Shown one piece after another: positions 41,509 through 50,437 of a stretch of 64,000 nucleotides of DNA (positions are counted from its first letter, which is position 1; each line of letters begins with the position of its first letter). The DNA is from Polyangium fumosum (GTDB lineage Bacteria > Myxococcota_A > Polyangia > Polyangiales > Polyangiaceae). The position numbers and the translations under genes are program-made. The DNA lies in assembly GCF_005144585.1 (NCBI RefSeq), contig NZ_SSMQ01000015.1, forward strand, positions 1 to 64,000. Direction: 5' to 3'. Below the pieces are notes generated by a model. The model ran no database searches and was not told where the DNA came from. It saw only the letters and a list, made by a program, of their open reading frames with translations.

Positions 41509-41948
41509 AAGAGCTCAGCTACGAGGTCGCGGTGAACGAGCCGGGTGCGCTGCAGCTTTCGCGGGCCGAGGTCTGGCGCGGGCTCGAAATCAAGGCGGAG
41601 AACCCGCTGCCGTTCATCCCGGGGATCCAGCGATGTGAGGTCCTGGAGAGAGGCGACGGCTGGCTCTCGCGCGAGATCGATCTCGAAGGCCAGCCCATCC
41701 GGGAGCGCGTCACGTTCGAGCCCGAGAGGCGCGTGCATTTCGAGCGGGTCGCGGGCGCGCCGGGGTGGGTCGACAACGTGATCGACGAGCGGCCCGACGG
41801 CTCCCTCGTGCTCCGCTTCGTGTTCGGCGTGCCGGACGAGGACGAGGCGAAGGCACGAGCTCGCGAGCCCGCCTATCGGAATGCGCTGGCCACGACGCTC
41901 GCGACGGTGCGGCGCATGGTAACGGAAGGGACGATCCCCCGGCGCTGA
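41505..41948 (+). CDS. AtaL/DUF1857-like SRPBCC-fold protein
   Basis: A 147-residue protein of the START/SRPBCC type. The sequence VNEPGALQLSRAEVWRGLEIKAENPLPFIPGIQRCEVLER is typical of DUF1857/AtaL-like proteins: a helix-grip with a hydrophobic pocket. Its ATG overlaps the thiE stop, so it is the last gene of the thiamine operon, which is unusual for this family. AGGGAGGAG lies upstream of the ATG, within thiE. A ligand-binding or hydrolytic role on an aromatic or thiamine-related compound is possible but not shown. It converges on the MBL hydrolase gene with 3 bp between stops. Confidence 0.75.
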   Translation: MKELSYEVAVNEPGALQLSRAEVWRGLEIKAENPLPFIPGIQRCEVLERGDGWLSREIDLEGQPIRERVTFEPERRVHFERVAGAPGWVDNVIDERPDGSLVLRFVFGVPDEDEAKARAREPAYRNALATTLATVRRMVTEGTIPRR

Positions 41949-41951
41949 CGT

Positions 41952-42881
41952 TCACCCGCGTCGCTTCGACGCCACGTACGCGAGCCCCTGCGCATTGAGC
42001 GCGAGATCCAGCTCCAAGAGCTCGTGATCGCGGGCGTCGAGCGCAAGCCCCACTTCCTCGGCCGCGCGCTCCATCTCCTTGTCGAGCGCCTTCCGGATCA
42101 TGGCCTCGGCCTCGGCCGGCGCGAGCGGCACGGCGGCCTCGACGAGCGACGCCGAAAGATCGATCCATCGATGAAGCTGCGCGGCCACGACGTCGAGATC
42201 CTCGATCTCGCCGAAATGCGTCAGCGCCGCGCGCCGCGCCCCCGACGTTCGCACCACCTCGATGCTCGCGTGCGCCGCCTCCGCGTCGAAGTCGGTCGGG
42301 CTCGTGGAGGGGAACGCGAAGCGCCGGCCGCGCTGGAGGTGCGGATACACGAGGCCAAACGTATCGCCGGTGAACACGGCCTCCCGGGCAGGATCGAGCA
42401 CGATGAAATGGTGGTTCGCGTGCCCGCGTGTATGCACGAACGAGAGCGTCGCGCCGCCGAGCAAGACGCTCTCCCGATCCTCGAGCGACCGCACGCGCGC
42501 CGCGTCGATCGGCAGGATCGTCCCATAAAGCTCGGCGAACCGCGCCGCCCCGTAGACAGCCTCGGCGCTCTTGACGAGCTTCGACGGATCAACGAGGTGG
42601 CGCGCCGCGCGCGGATGCGCGAGCACGGTCGCATTCGGCAGCGCCGCAAGCAGCGCCGAAGCGCCGCCCGCATGATCGAGGTGGACGTGCGTGACGATGA
42701 CCCAGCGCACAGCCTCCCGCGCAATCCCCTCCCGATCGAGCGCCGCGAGCAGCCGAGGAACCGCATGCGTGGTGTTCGTCTCCACGAAGGCCGCCTCGTC
42801 GCCCTCCACACGGAGATACGCGGCAGCAAAGCCGGGCCCGAGGTAATCGCAGTCGATCGTGACAAGGCGCGAGGAGCTCAT
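41952..42881 (-). CDS. MBL-fold metal-dependent hydrolase
   Basis: A 309-residue metallo-beta-lactamase-fold enzyme. The metal ligands are in HVHLDHAGG, with THGRGH-like HTRGHANHH, the bridging Asp in FTGDTFGLVYP and a C-terminal THFGEIED His. The extra helical C-terminus (about 230-309) is characteristic of ROK/RNase-Z-unrelated thioesterase-type members; the substrate is unknown. I chose ATG 42881 with GAGCTCC-type upstream context because upstream of it the frame runs through the dispersed repeat; those 129 codons are not protein. Confidence 0.85.
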   Translation of the reverse strand: MSSSRLVTIDCDYLGPGFAAAYLRVEGDEAAFVETNTTHAVPRLLAALDREGIAREAVRWVIVTHVHLDHAGGASALLAALPNATVLAHPRAARHLVDPSKLVKSAEAVYGAARFAELYGTILPIDAARVRSLEDRESVLLGGATLSFVHTRGHANHHFIVLDPAREAVFTGDTFGLVYPHLQRGRRFAFPSTSPTDFDAEAAHASIEVVRTSGARRAALTHFGEIEDLDVVAAQLHRWIDLSASLVEAAVPLAPAEAEAMIRKALDKEMERAAEEVGLALDARDHELLELDLALNAQGLAYVASKRRG

Positions 42882-42904
42882 GCCCGGCAGCCTAGCAGCG
42901 TCGC

Positions 42905-43207
42905 GCCGGGGCGCCGCCCCGGTCCCCGCGGGGGGCTGTCCGCCCCCTCGACCCCGGACCAGCGAGGCGCTGGACCCAGGGTTGAAAAACTGCGCGGTGC
43001 GCAGTTTTTCAAACAGGCCGACGAAGGAGCCAGGTCGCCAGTTGAACCCGCAGCGCGGCTGTCTCGGTGGGCAGGGTCGTTGCCGGTCTTGACCGGGCCT
43101 GTTCGATGAACTCCGCATCGCGCAGTTCATCGATTTGGGGTCCAGCGCCTCGCTGGTCCGGGTGCAGGGGCGGAGAGCCCCTGCTGGGGCCTGGGGCAAA
43201 GCCCCAG
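42905..43207 (+). repeat. Dispersed ~303-bp multi-hairpin repeat, copy 3
   Basis: A complete copy in the divergent gap between the MBL hydrolase and the VOC gene; it is the only copy upstream of two gene starts. Hairpins in order: CGGGGC/GCCCCG, GGGGGC/GCCCCC, CCAGCG/CGCTGG, GAAAAACTGCGC/GCGCAGTTTTTC, centre with CCGGTC/GACCGG, GATGAACT.../...AGTTCATC, CCAGCG/CGCTGG, CAGGGGC.../...GCCCCTG, GGGGC/GCCCC. The second long stem carries one unpaired change (CTCCGC versus CTGCGC). Confidence 0.9.
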
Positions 43208-43225
43208 CAAGGCGGGCTGGCCAAC

Positions 43226-43238
43226 TGGCACAGTGCCA
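43226..43238. promoter_or_regulatory. Palindrome upstream of VOC gene
   Basis: TGGCACAGTGCCA is a perfect 6-bp-arm palindrome with a single central base, located between repeat copy 3 and the VOC gene, 148 bp from its start. An operator is possible; no partner copy was found. Confidence 0.35.
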
Positions 43239-43385
43239 ACGAAATGACTCCGACAAACCCGCGGGCAAACTCGCGCCGCTTTTCTCGTTGACGCCTCACG
43301 AGCGCCTCGTGTACTGCAATCCCAGCGCGCGAGGGGGGTTCTCCCTTCCTCGAACAAGAACACGCGATAGGGAGGAAAGAGACCG

Positions 43386-44177
43386 ATGAGCAACGTCGAC
43401 CGACACGACGCCGGGACACCCACGTGGTTCGACCTGATGACGCCGGACCTCGCCGGGGCGCAGAAGTTTTATGGGGAGCTCTTTGGCTGGACCTTTCTCC
43501 AGGGTACGGCCGAGACGATGTACTATACGATGTGCCAAAAGAATGGCCGGAATGCCGCGGGCATGGGCAAGCGCCCCGACGACGCGCCCTACCCGACGTC
43601 CTGGAGCGTCTATTTCGACAGCAAGGACGTCGACGCCACGGCGGCCAAGGTCCGCGAGTTCGGCGGGCAGTTGATGATGGAGCCGATGGACGTGATGGAT
43701 CAGGGTCGCATGCTCGTCTGCGTCGACCCGACGGGCGCCGTCTTCGGCTACTGGCAGGGCCGCAAGCACAACGGCGCGCAGATCATCGACGAGCACGGCG
43801 CGATGACCTGGTGCGAGGTGAACACGCGCGAGAGTGAGAAGGCCGCGGCCTTCTACAGCAAGGTCCTCGACGTCGAGGCCCGGAAGATGGGGATGGAGAT
43901 GCCCGACATGACGTACTACACGCTCCACAAGGGCGAGAAGGCCGTCTCCGGCATCATGCAGATGAACGCGCAATGGCCGGACGCGATCCCGCCGCACTGG
44001 ATGCCGTATTTCGCCGTCGACGACGCCGAGGCCGCGTGTGAGAAGATCAAGTCGCTCGGCGGGCAGGTGATGCACGGGCCCTTCGATTCCCCGTACGGCC
44101 TCATCGCCGTGGTCACCGACCCTTACGGCGCGACCTTCTCCATCATCAAGCTCTCCGAAGCCGCCATGGCGGCCTGA
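43386..44177 (+). CDS. VOC-family (glyoxalase-like) protein, two domains
   Basis: A 263-residue protein with two tandem vicinal-oxygen-chelate modules. Domain 1 begins TPTWFDLMTPDLAGAQKFYGELFGWTF and ends VFGYWQG. Domain 2 begins AMTWCEVNTRESEKAAAFYSKVLDVE and ends GATFSIIKL. The YFAVDDAEAA segment is also typical. Metal-binding His/Glu positions are not complete, so it may bind a small molecule instead of acting as a lyase. A strong GGGAGGAAAG lies before the ATG. The gene is flanked on both sides by copies of the dispersed hairpin repeat. Confidence 0.88.
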   Translation: MSNVDRHDAGTPTWFDLMTPDLAGAQKFYGELFGWTFLQGTAETMYYTMCQKNGRNAAGMGKRPDDAPYPTSWSVYFDSKDVDATAAKVREFGGQLMMEPMDVMDQGRMLVCVDPTGAVFGYWQGRKHNGAQIIDEHGAMTWCEVNTRESEKAAAFYSKVLDVEARKMGMEMPDMTYYTLHKGEKAVSGIMQMNAQWPDAIPPHWMPYFAVDDAEAACEKIKSLGGQVMHGPFDSPYGLIAVVTDPYGATFSIIKLSEAAMAA

Positions 44178-44186
44178 TCCCCTCCG

Positions 44187-44490
44187 CCCCGGGGCGCCGC
44201 CCCGGTCCCCGCGGGGGGCTGTCCGCCCCCTCGACCCCGGACCAGCCAGGGGCTGGACCCAAGGTTGAAAAACTGCGCTCCGCGCAGTTTTTCAAACAGG
44301 CCGACGAGGAACCCAGGTCGCCAGCCGAACCCGCAGCGCGGCGGTCTCGGTCGGCAACGTCGCTGCTGGTCTTGACCGGGCCTGTTCGATGAGCTGCGCA
44401 TCGCGCAGCTCATCGAGCTTGGGTCCAGCCCCTGGCTGGTCCGGGTGCAGGGGCGGATAGCCCCTGCTGGGGCCTGGGGCGACGCCCCAG
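44187..44490 (+). repeat. Dispersed ~303-bp multi-hairpin repeat, copy 4
   Basis: A complete copy filling the gap between two convergent genes. Stems include CCAGCC/GGCTGG (paired change against CCAGCG/CGCTGG), GAAAAACTGCGC/GCGCAGTTTTTC and GATGAGCTGCGC/GCGCAGCTCATC, the last a two-sided change (A to G on one arm, T to C on the other) relative to GATGAACTGCGC copies. Confidence 0.9.
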
Positions 44491-44530
44491 CTCGGCGCCT
44501 CCGAGATGAGACGCCCGCTGCACCGACCTG

Positions 44531-45985
44531 CTACCGCGCCTGCCCCACCTTCTGATTCGAGGGCTCCTGCGCGTCCGCGCTCGCGCCGGCCGCGCAAACA
44601 CACGTCAGGCACCCGCCGAACGTCACCACGATCAGCCCCAGGACGACGACGAGCGCGATCGTCGACGGGTGCATCTTGCCCTTGTTCGGATCCACCGGCG
44701 CCATGGGCTGCATCGGCTGCGCCCCATACGCCGTCCCGTAAGGCGGCTGCGCCTGCGGGCCATAGCCCGGCGGCGTCGCCCCCTGCGGGCCATACCCTTG
44801 CGCCTGCGCGTGGTAGCCCGGCGGCGTCGCCCCCTGCGCGCCATACCCTTGCTGCGGCTGCGGGCCATACCCCGACGGCGTCGCCCCCTGCGCGCCATAC
44901 CCCGGCGGCGTCGGGCCTTGCACGCCGTAGCCCGAATGCGCGGGCCCCAGCGTTGGGCCCGTCGTATACCCCGTCCCCGCGATCGTCGGGGCCACGCCGC
45001 CTTGCAGGGCCGCTGCCGAGCCCGGCGGCGCGGTCGGGCTGCCCGTCTGCGGCGCCGGCCCGGCCGGCGGCAGCGCGACGCCCGTGATCCGACCAATCCG
45101 CTCGGCCGACAGGCGCGCCCGCGCCGGGGCGAATGGGACGAGCGCCGCCGCGAGCTCGCCGACGCTCGCGAACCTCCGCGCGGCGTCCTTTTCGAGGCAA
45201 CGCTGGATCACCGCTTCGAGCGCGGGCGGCGCGTCCGGACGTAGCTTTCGCAAGGGCTCCGGCGGGCTCGACAGAATGGCGGCGTAAATCTCCGGCACCG
45301 TCGAGCCCTGGAATGCGAGGCGGCCGGTCACGAGCTCCTGCAGGATGACCCCGAGCGCCCAGATGTCGGTCCGCGCATCCACGTGCTTCGACGAACGGAG
45401 CTGCTCCGGCGCCATGTACCCGGGCGTGCCGAGCACGCTCTGCGTCTGCGTCATCTGCTGCGCCTCGGGCGACGAACCAACGAGCGCCGCCTTGGAGATG
45501 CCGAAATCGAGCACCTTCACGCAGGCCGAGCCGTCCGCGCGCCGCGTCAGATACAGGTTCGCGGGCTTCAGGTCGCGATGCACGATCCCCGCGACGTGGG
45601 CCTCGGCGAGCGCCTCGCACGCTTGCAGGAGATACTCGACGGCGTCCTCGATCTCGAGCGACCCCTGGCGCTTGACGAGCTTCGAGAGGTCCGACCCTTC
45701 GAGATACTCCATCACCATGTACGGCTCGCCCGAGTCGAGCGTGCCGACGTCGAGCACGCGCGCCACGTGCTCGCTCTGGATGCGGCTCGCGCTCCGGGCC
45801 TCGTTGGCGAAGCGGGCGACGAGCTCCTTGTGCTTCAGGGCCTCGGGTTGCAGGACCTTGATGGCCACGGTGCGGCCGAGGTGCAGGTGGTACGCGGCGA
45901 GCACGACGCCCATACCGCCCTCCCCGAGCACCCGCTCGATCCGGAACTTTCCCGAGAGGACATCACCGGGGCTCGGCGTGCTCAT
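44531..45985 (-). CDS. Ser/Thr protein kinase with Gly/Pro/Tyr-rich repeats and C-terminal membrane helix
   Basis: A 484-residue Hanks-type kinase. The catalytic domain (about 12-275) is intact: GEGGMGVVLAA, VAIKVLQ, HRDLKPANL, DFGISK and APEQL. A linker with an Ala/Pro-rich start leads into repeats of the type GYGAQGATPPGYGPQ (about 345-430), then a transmembrane helix (TIALVVVLGLIVVTFGGCL) and a short Ala-rich end. The kinase is therefore cytoplasmic and tail-anchored, with a disordered repeat between the domain and the membrane. The start is ATG 45985. It is divergent from the Cys-rich lipoprotein gene at 46135 with a 149-bp gap. Confidence 0.92.
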   Translation of the reverse strand: MSTPSPGDVLSGKFRIERVLGEGGMGVVLAAYHLHLGRTVAIKVLQPEALKHKELVARFANEARSASRIQSEHVARVLDVGTLDSGEPYMVMEYLEGSDLSKLVKRQGSLEIEDAVEYLLQACEALAEAHVAGIVHRDLKPANLYLTRRADGSACVKVLDFGISKAALVGSSPEAQQMTQTQSVLGTPGYMAPEQLRSSKHVDARTDIWALGVILQELVTGRLAFQGSTVPEIYAAILSSPPEPLRKLRPDAPPALEAVIQRCLEKDAARRFASVGELAAALVPFAPARARLSAERIGRITGVALPPAGPAPQTGSPTAPPGSAAALQGGVAPTIAGTGYTTGPTLGPAHSGYGVQGPTPPGYGAQGATPSGYGPQPQQGYGAQGATPPGYHAQAQGYGPQGATPPGYGPQAQPPYGTAYGAQPMQPMAPVDPNKGKMHPSTIALVVVLGLIVVTFGGCLTCVCAAGASADAQEPSNQKVGQAR

Positions 45986-46134
45986 CGGGCCTCGGACGAG
46001 CGATTCAGGCAAACGGTCGCGATCATCGCGTGCATTCTTCCATGCAAGGGGCCCCGGAGCCAAGCGCCTTCGCGCGGCCCGCGCCCCGCCGCGGGGCTTG
46101 TGCCACGCCGAGGCCCCATGCGATCCTCGCTTCC

Positions 46135-46992
46135 ATGCTCTTCCAAAGGCCCCTCCCCCGACTTCTCTTGACGCTCCCCACCCTCGCCGCGACGTTCGTC
46201 CTCGGCCTCGCCGCATGCAGTGACGAACCCGGCGAGACGCCGCCCCCGCCGAAGTACACGCTCGACAACGTCTGCGCCAAAGTCGCCCCTCAGCTCTGCG
46301 AGGTGCGCAAGTCGTGCTGCGAAAAAGGCGAGGGCTACGACGAGGCCGCGTGTATCACGTACGAGACCGAGGTTTGCGCGCAGAACATCGCCGACGTCGA
46401 GGCGGGCCTCATGACCTTCGACGCGAACAGCGTCGACGCCTGCGTCGCGGCCCTGAAGCCCTACGCCGAGAAGTGTTACCTGACGATCCCCGACTACTAC
46501 AACGCGCCCGAGGACCTCGAGCCGTGCTCGAAGGTCTTCGCGGGCAAGCTGACGGAGAACTCGACCTGCGAGCGCGACGCGCAATGCGCGTCCTCGGTCG
46601 AAAAGCGGGAGATCGTCGCCTGCGACGACGACACGAAGAAATGCACCGCGACGCGCTTCCTGCCGCTCGACGCCGCCTGCAAGGTCAGCGCCGACACGAA
46701 GGAGCTCTGTGATCAGGGGCTCTACTGCGATTTCGACCTCCTGGCGATGGAGGGCCTGTGCCAGCCGGCGAAGAAGCTCGGCGCGGCATGCACGCCGAGC
46801 CCGATCCAGCTCTCCTGTGGCCTCAATGCCTATTGCGACGCGATGACGAAGGTCTGCACCGAGGCGAAGGTCGAGGGCTCCACCTGCCAGAGTCCCCTCG
46901 AATGCCAGTCGTTGAAATGCGAGGCGGGGGCCTGCGGCCCGATCGCGCCCTTCTTCGAAGGCGAGCAATGCAAAGGGAGCAGCGCGCCCTGA
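46135..46992 (+). CDS. Cys-rich lipoprotein
   Basis: A 285-residue exported protein with lipobox LAAC. The mature part has about 20 Cys residues (VCAKVAPQLCEVRKSCC, STCERDAQCASS, GLYCDFDL, STCQSPLECQSLKCEAGACG), arranged in small disulfide knots of a kind common in myxobacterial surface lipoproteins. The C-terminal half has repeated xxCxxxxxCxxxL modules (Dickkopf-like spacing). Function is unknown; a binding role at the cell surface is likely. I chose ATG 46135, which gives the signal peptide at the very N-terminus; the longer frame adds 35 Arg/Pro-rich residues. Confidence 0.8.
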   Translation: MLFQRPLPRLLLTLPTLAATFVLGLAACSDEPGETPPPPKYTLDNVCAKVAPQLCEVRKSCCEKGEGYDEAACITYETEVCAQNIADVEAGLMTFDANSVDACVAALKPYAEKCYLTIPDYYNAPEDLEPCSKVFAGKLTENSTCERDAQCASSVEKREIVACDDDTKKCTATRFLPLDAACKVSADTKELCDQGLYCDFDLLAMEGLCQPAKKLGAACTPSPIQLSCGLNAYCDAMTKVCTEAKVEGSTCQSPLECQSLKCEAGACGPIAPFFEGEQCKGSSAP

Positions 46993-47084
46993 TCCCGCCC
47001 CCCGTTCCCTGAACCGAAAATCCCGCCGATCGGATCGAAAACCACGCCCTGCCAGCGGCCCTCGACCGGAGCTACGGTCAGCCC

Positions 47085-47876
47085 ATGGCAAACGAACCCA
47101 ACAAAGCCGTCGAAGATCGCGGAGCGCACACGATGGAGCGGCTCCTCCGCGACGCAGGCATCTCCACGGGCATGCGTGTCCTCGACGTCGGCTGCGGACG
47201 AGGCGACGTCTCCCTCATGGCCGCACACCTGGTCGGCCAAAGCGGCCTCATCATCGGCCTCGACCACGACGAACGAGCCACGTCGACCGCCACCGAGCGC
47301 GCACACGACCTCAAGCTCGAAAACGTAAAATTCGTCCGAGGAGACCTCCACGCCCCTCCCCTCGTCGACGCGCCCTACGACGCAATCATCGGGCGGCGCG
47401 TCCTGATGTACCAGCCCGATCGCATCGCCGCCCTTCGCCCCCTCGTCGAAGCACTCCGGCCCGGAGGCCTCGTCGCATTCCAAGAAGTCGACGCGACCCT
47501 GCTTCCCGCATCCACGAAACCACACCCCCTTCACGAGCAGATCACGCGCTGGATCTGGCAAACCGTCGAGCGAGAGGGAGCAACAACCACCATGGGATTC
47601 GAGCTCCCCCTCGTACTCGAAGCCGCCGGGCTCAAAGTCGAGGGACAACGCGCCGAAGCCATCCTCCAAACCAGGCACCACCGTCACATCACCGCCTGGA
47701 TCGTACGAGCCATGCTCCCCCGAATCGTCGAGCGCGGCGTCGCATCAGAAGCAGACATCGACATCGAAACGCTGGACACGCGTCTCGCCGAGGAGCTCCG
47801 CCACACGAACGGCGTATTCATCAGTGACATGAGCTTCAGCGTCTGGGCACGGAAGCCGTCGCGCGGGGCGGCGTAG
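47085..47876 (+). CDS. Class I SAM-dependent methyltransferase
   Basis: A 263-residue Rossmann-fold methyltransferase. Motif I is VLDVGCGRGDVSLMA, the acidic residue of motif II is in IIGLDHDE, and motif III-like VKFVRGDLHAPP with YDAIIGRRVLMY follows. This is the UbiE/Methyltransf_11-type core. The C-terminal part (about 170-263) lacks recognisable substrate motifs, so the acceptor is unknown. It starts at ATG 47085 and is followed directly by a dispersed repeat copy. It uses more A-ending codons than its neighbours, which may indicate a different origin. Confidence 0.87.
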   Translation: MANEPNKAVEDRGAHTMERLLRDAGISTGMRVLDVGCGRGDVSLMAAHLVGQSGLIIGLDHDERATSTATERAHDLKLENVKFVRGDLHAPPLVDAPYDAIIGRRVLMYQPDRIAALRPLVEALRPGGLVAFQEVDATLLPASTKPHPLHEQITRWIWQTVEREGATTTMGFELPLVLEAAGLKVEGQRAEAILQTRHHRHITAWIVRAMLPRIVERGVASEADIDIETLDTRLAEELRHTNGVFISDMSFSVWARKPSRGAA

Positions 47877-47878
47877 CG

Positions 47879-48181
47879 CTGGGGCGTTGCCCCAGGCCCC
47901 ACCAGGGGCTCTCCGCCCCTGGACCCGGACCAGCCAGGGGCTGGACCCAAGCTCGATGAACTGCGCGATGCGCAGTTCATCGAGCAGGCCCGGTCAAGAC
48001 CGGCAACGACCCTGCCCACCAAGACAGCCGCGCTGCGGGTTCGGCGGGCACCCCGGCTTCTTCGTCGGCCTGTTTGAAAAACTGCGCACCGCGCAGTTTT
48101 TCAACCCTGGGTCCAGCGCCTCGCTGGTCCGGGGTCGAGGGGGCGGACAGCCCCCCGCGGGGACCGGGGCAGCGCCCCGGC
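47879..48181 (-). repeat. Dispersed ~303-bp multi-hairpin repeat, copy 5 (reverse orientation)
   Basis: A complete copy, inverted relative to copies 2, 3, 4, 6 and 7. It begins CTGGGGC/GCCCCAG, then GGGGCTCTCCGCCCC and CCAGCC/GGCTGG, then GATGAACTGCGC/GCGCAGTTCATC, the centre with CCGGTC/GACCGG reversed, GAAAAACTGCGC/GCGCAGTTTTTC, and ends CGGGGC/GCCCCG. It fills the gap between convergent genes. Confidence 0.9.
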
Positions 48182-48190
48182 GACGGCGCT

Positions 48191-50371
48191 TCACACAGGA
48201 GTCCCCGCGTCCGCCGCCTCCACCGTCACCGGCACCCCATTCAGAATGGCCGTCCCCGTCAGCGGCTCGACGTGCAGGTCGTCGGTGATTGCATTCGCGT
48301 TTGCGCCTGGCACGCCCGCGGCGACGCGCATCGTGTCGGCTGCTGCGGCGTGCCCGTGCCCGTGGGGTAGGCTCACGACGCCCGGCATGACGTCCTCGGT
48401 CACGGCCATGGCCACGACGACCTCGCCCACGCGGCTGCGGACGCGCACGCGTGTGCCCGAGGTGAGGCCGAGCCGCGCGGCGTCCTTGGGGTGCACGAGC
48501 AGCATCGAGCGGTCGGGGCCCTTCACGAGCGAGGGCACGTTGTGCATCCAGGAGTTGTTGTTCCGCATGTGCCGCCGCCCGATGAGCACGAGGCCTGCGG
48601 CGGCGGCCTCGTCCAGGAATCGCTCCAGGCGCGGGACGTCGGCGAGGATCTCGGGCGGGGCGAGGCGTACCTTTCCGGTCTTCGTGCGCACGCGCTCTCG
48701 GAACATGGGCCGGAGCGGGCCGAGATCGATTCCGTGTTCGGCCTTTTTTAGTTTTTCGAGGTTGAGCCCCTTCGAGGACGGGAGGAAACGATCGCCGTAG
48801 GGGCCCGTCCGGAGCAGGACGTCGAGCAGGCCGTCGGCGCCGAGTTTGTTGAGGAGACCAACGAGGCGCTCGGCGGCGGCGCCGAGGGGCGACGGTGACA
48901 GGCGTTTTCCGAGCAGGCTCGCCGCGAGATCCACGAGGATCTCCACGTCGTCTTTCGTGTCCGGCGGGGGCTCGATCACGGGCGCCGACCATTTTGCCGT
49001 GTTGCGGACCGCGAGCGTGTGGAAGAGCAAATCGTAATGGCTGCGCTCGAGCGCGTACCGCGGCGGCAGGATCAGGTGCGCGTGGCGGGTCGTCTCGTTC
49101 AGGTAGATGTCGACGGCGACCATGAAATCGAGGTTCGACAGGGCTCTCCCGATCCGCTCGCCATTCGGGACCGAAAGGACCGGGTTGCCCGCGACAACCA
49201 CGAATCCGCGGATCTGGCCGGGGCCGGGGGTCTCCATTTCTTCGGCCATCGTGGTGGCGGGCAGGTTCCCGCCGACCTCGGGCAAGCCGCGGACGCGCGA
49301 GCGGAAGCGGCCGTGGCCGCCCATACCGAGGATCCGCGCGATCCGCACGACGTCGGCCGCGGGCGTCGCGAACATGGCGCCGCCGGGGCGATCGAAATGG
49401 CCGGTGACGATGTTCAGGGCGTCGACGAGGAAACTCGACAGCGGGCCAAAGGCGCTCGTGGAGAGGCCCATGCGGCCATACGCGACGGCGCGCGGGGTCC
49501 GGGCGAATTCGCGGGCGATGCGGCGCACGTCGGCGGCCGGGATGCCCGTGGGGCCTTCGATCCGCTCGGGCGCGAAGCGCGCGGCGATCGCACGGAGCTC
49601 GGCGACGCCGTCGGCGAGGTCGGTGAGGGCGCCGTTGTCGTAGAGGTTCTCCGCGAAGATGACATGGAGCATGCCGAGGAGGAGGGCCGCGTCGGAGCCG
49701 GGGCGAATGAAATGGTGCTCGTCGGCATACGCGGCGGTCTCGGTCTTGCGCGGGTCGAAGAGAATGAACTTGCCGCCCCGCTCGCGGACGCCGGCGAGCC
49801 TGTTCCGGACGTCGCCGAGGGTCATGATGCTGCCGCCGGAGGCCGCGGGGTTCGCGCCGAAGACGAGGAAATAGTCCGTCCGGTCGATGTCGGGGAGGGT
49901 CAGGCTCGTGGCCTCGCCGAACATCTGGAGGGCGGCGTAAATGCGGGGATTGGCGTCCTGGGAGTTCGAATCGAAGCGGTTCTTCGTGCCGAGCGCCATT
50001 CCGAGCAAATTCGCGCCGAGGATCGCGCCGTGCCCGTGGGCCGTGGGATTGCCGAGGTACATGGCGACGGAATCGGGGCCGTGCGCGCGCTGGAGGGCGG
50101 CGAGGCGCTCGCCTGCCTCGGCGAGGGCCTCGTCCCAGCCCACGCGGACGAAGCCTTGGGCCGTGCGGCGCAGGGGGAAGCGGAGGCGGTCGGGGTCCTC
50201 CTGGAGCTCCCGCATGGCCGGGCCCTTGGGGCAGATGTGGCCGCGGGAGAAGACGTCGTCCCGGTCGCCGCGGATCTCGACGACGCGGTTGTCCTCCACG
50301 GCGACGCGCATGCCGCACATGGCCTCGCAGACGTTGCACGTGCGGAAATGAATGGTCGGTGGATGCGCCAT
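48191..50371 (-). CDS. Molybdopterin-dependent oxidoreductase (formate dehydrogenase/DMSO reductase family)
   Basis: A 726-residue enzyme with an N-terminal [4Fe-4S] site (CNVCEAMCG ... HICPKG), a bis-molybdopterin-binding core and a C-terminal cofactor-binding beta domain (NSWMHNVPSLVKG, LTSGTRVRVRSRVGEV). Length and domain order fit the family. It has no twin-arginine signal, so it is cytoplasmic. No partner subunits or molybdenum-cofactor genes lie next to it; it could work alone with a soluble electron donor. The ATG 50371 has GGGGAGG upstream. The substrate is unknown (formate, nitrate and others are possible). Confidence 0.87.
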   Translation of the reverse strand: MAHPPTIHFRTCNVCEAMCGMRVAVEDNRVVEIRGDRDDVFSRGHICPKGPAMRELQEDPDRLRFPLRRTAQGFVRVGWDEALAEAGERLAALQRAHGPDSVAMYLGNPTAHGHGAILGANLLGMALGTKNRFDSNSQDANPRIYAALQMFGEATSLTLPDIDRTDYFLVFGANPAASGGSIMTLGDVRNRLAGVRERGGKFILFDPRKTETAAYADEHHFIRPGSDAALLLGMLHVIFAENLYDNGALTDLADGVAELRAIAARFAPERIEGPTGIPAADVRRIAREFARTPRAVAYGRMGLSTSAFGPLSSFLVDALNIVTGHFDRPGGAMFATPAADVVRIARILGMGGHGRFRSRVRGLPEVGGNLPATTMAEEMETPGPGQIRGFVVVAGNPVLSVPNGERIGRALSNLDFMVAVDIYLNETTRHAHLILPPRYALERSHYDLLFHTLAVRNTAKWSAPVIEPPPDTKDDVEILVDLAASLLGKRLSPSPLGAAAERLVGLLNKLGADGLLDVLLRTGPYGDRFLPSSKGLNLEKLKKAEHGIDLGPLRPMFRERVRTKTGKVRLAPPEILADVPRLERFLDEAAAAGLVLIGRRHMRNNNSWMHNVPSLVKGPDRSMLLVHPKDAARLGLTSGTRVRVRSRVGEVVVAMAVTEDVMPGVVSLPHGHGHAAAADTMRVAAGVPGANANAITDDLHVEPLTGTAILNGVPVTVEAADAGTPV

Positions 50372-50437
50372 CGAAGCCTCCCCGCGAGAACCATCCCCCT
50401 TGACAGGAGGACTCAATCCTGCCTCATCTCACCCGTC

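Noticed and set aside
41952-43268. MBL hydrolase extended to 438 residues
   Set aside because: The extra N-terminus is translated from the dispersed hairpin repeat, which recurs elsewhere in non-coding gaps.
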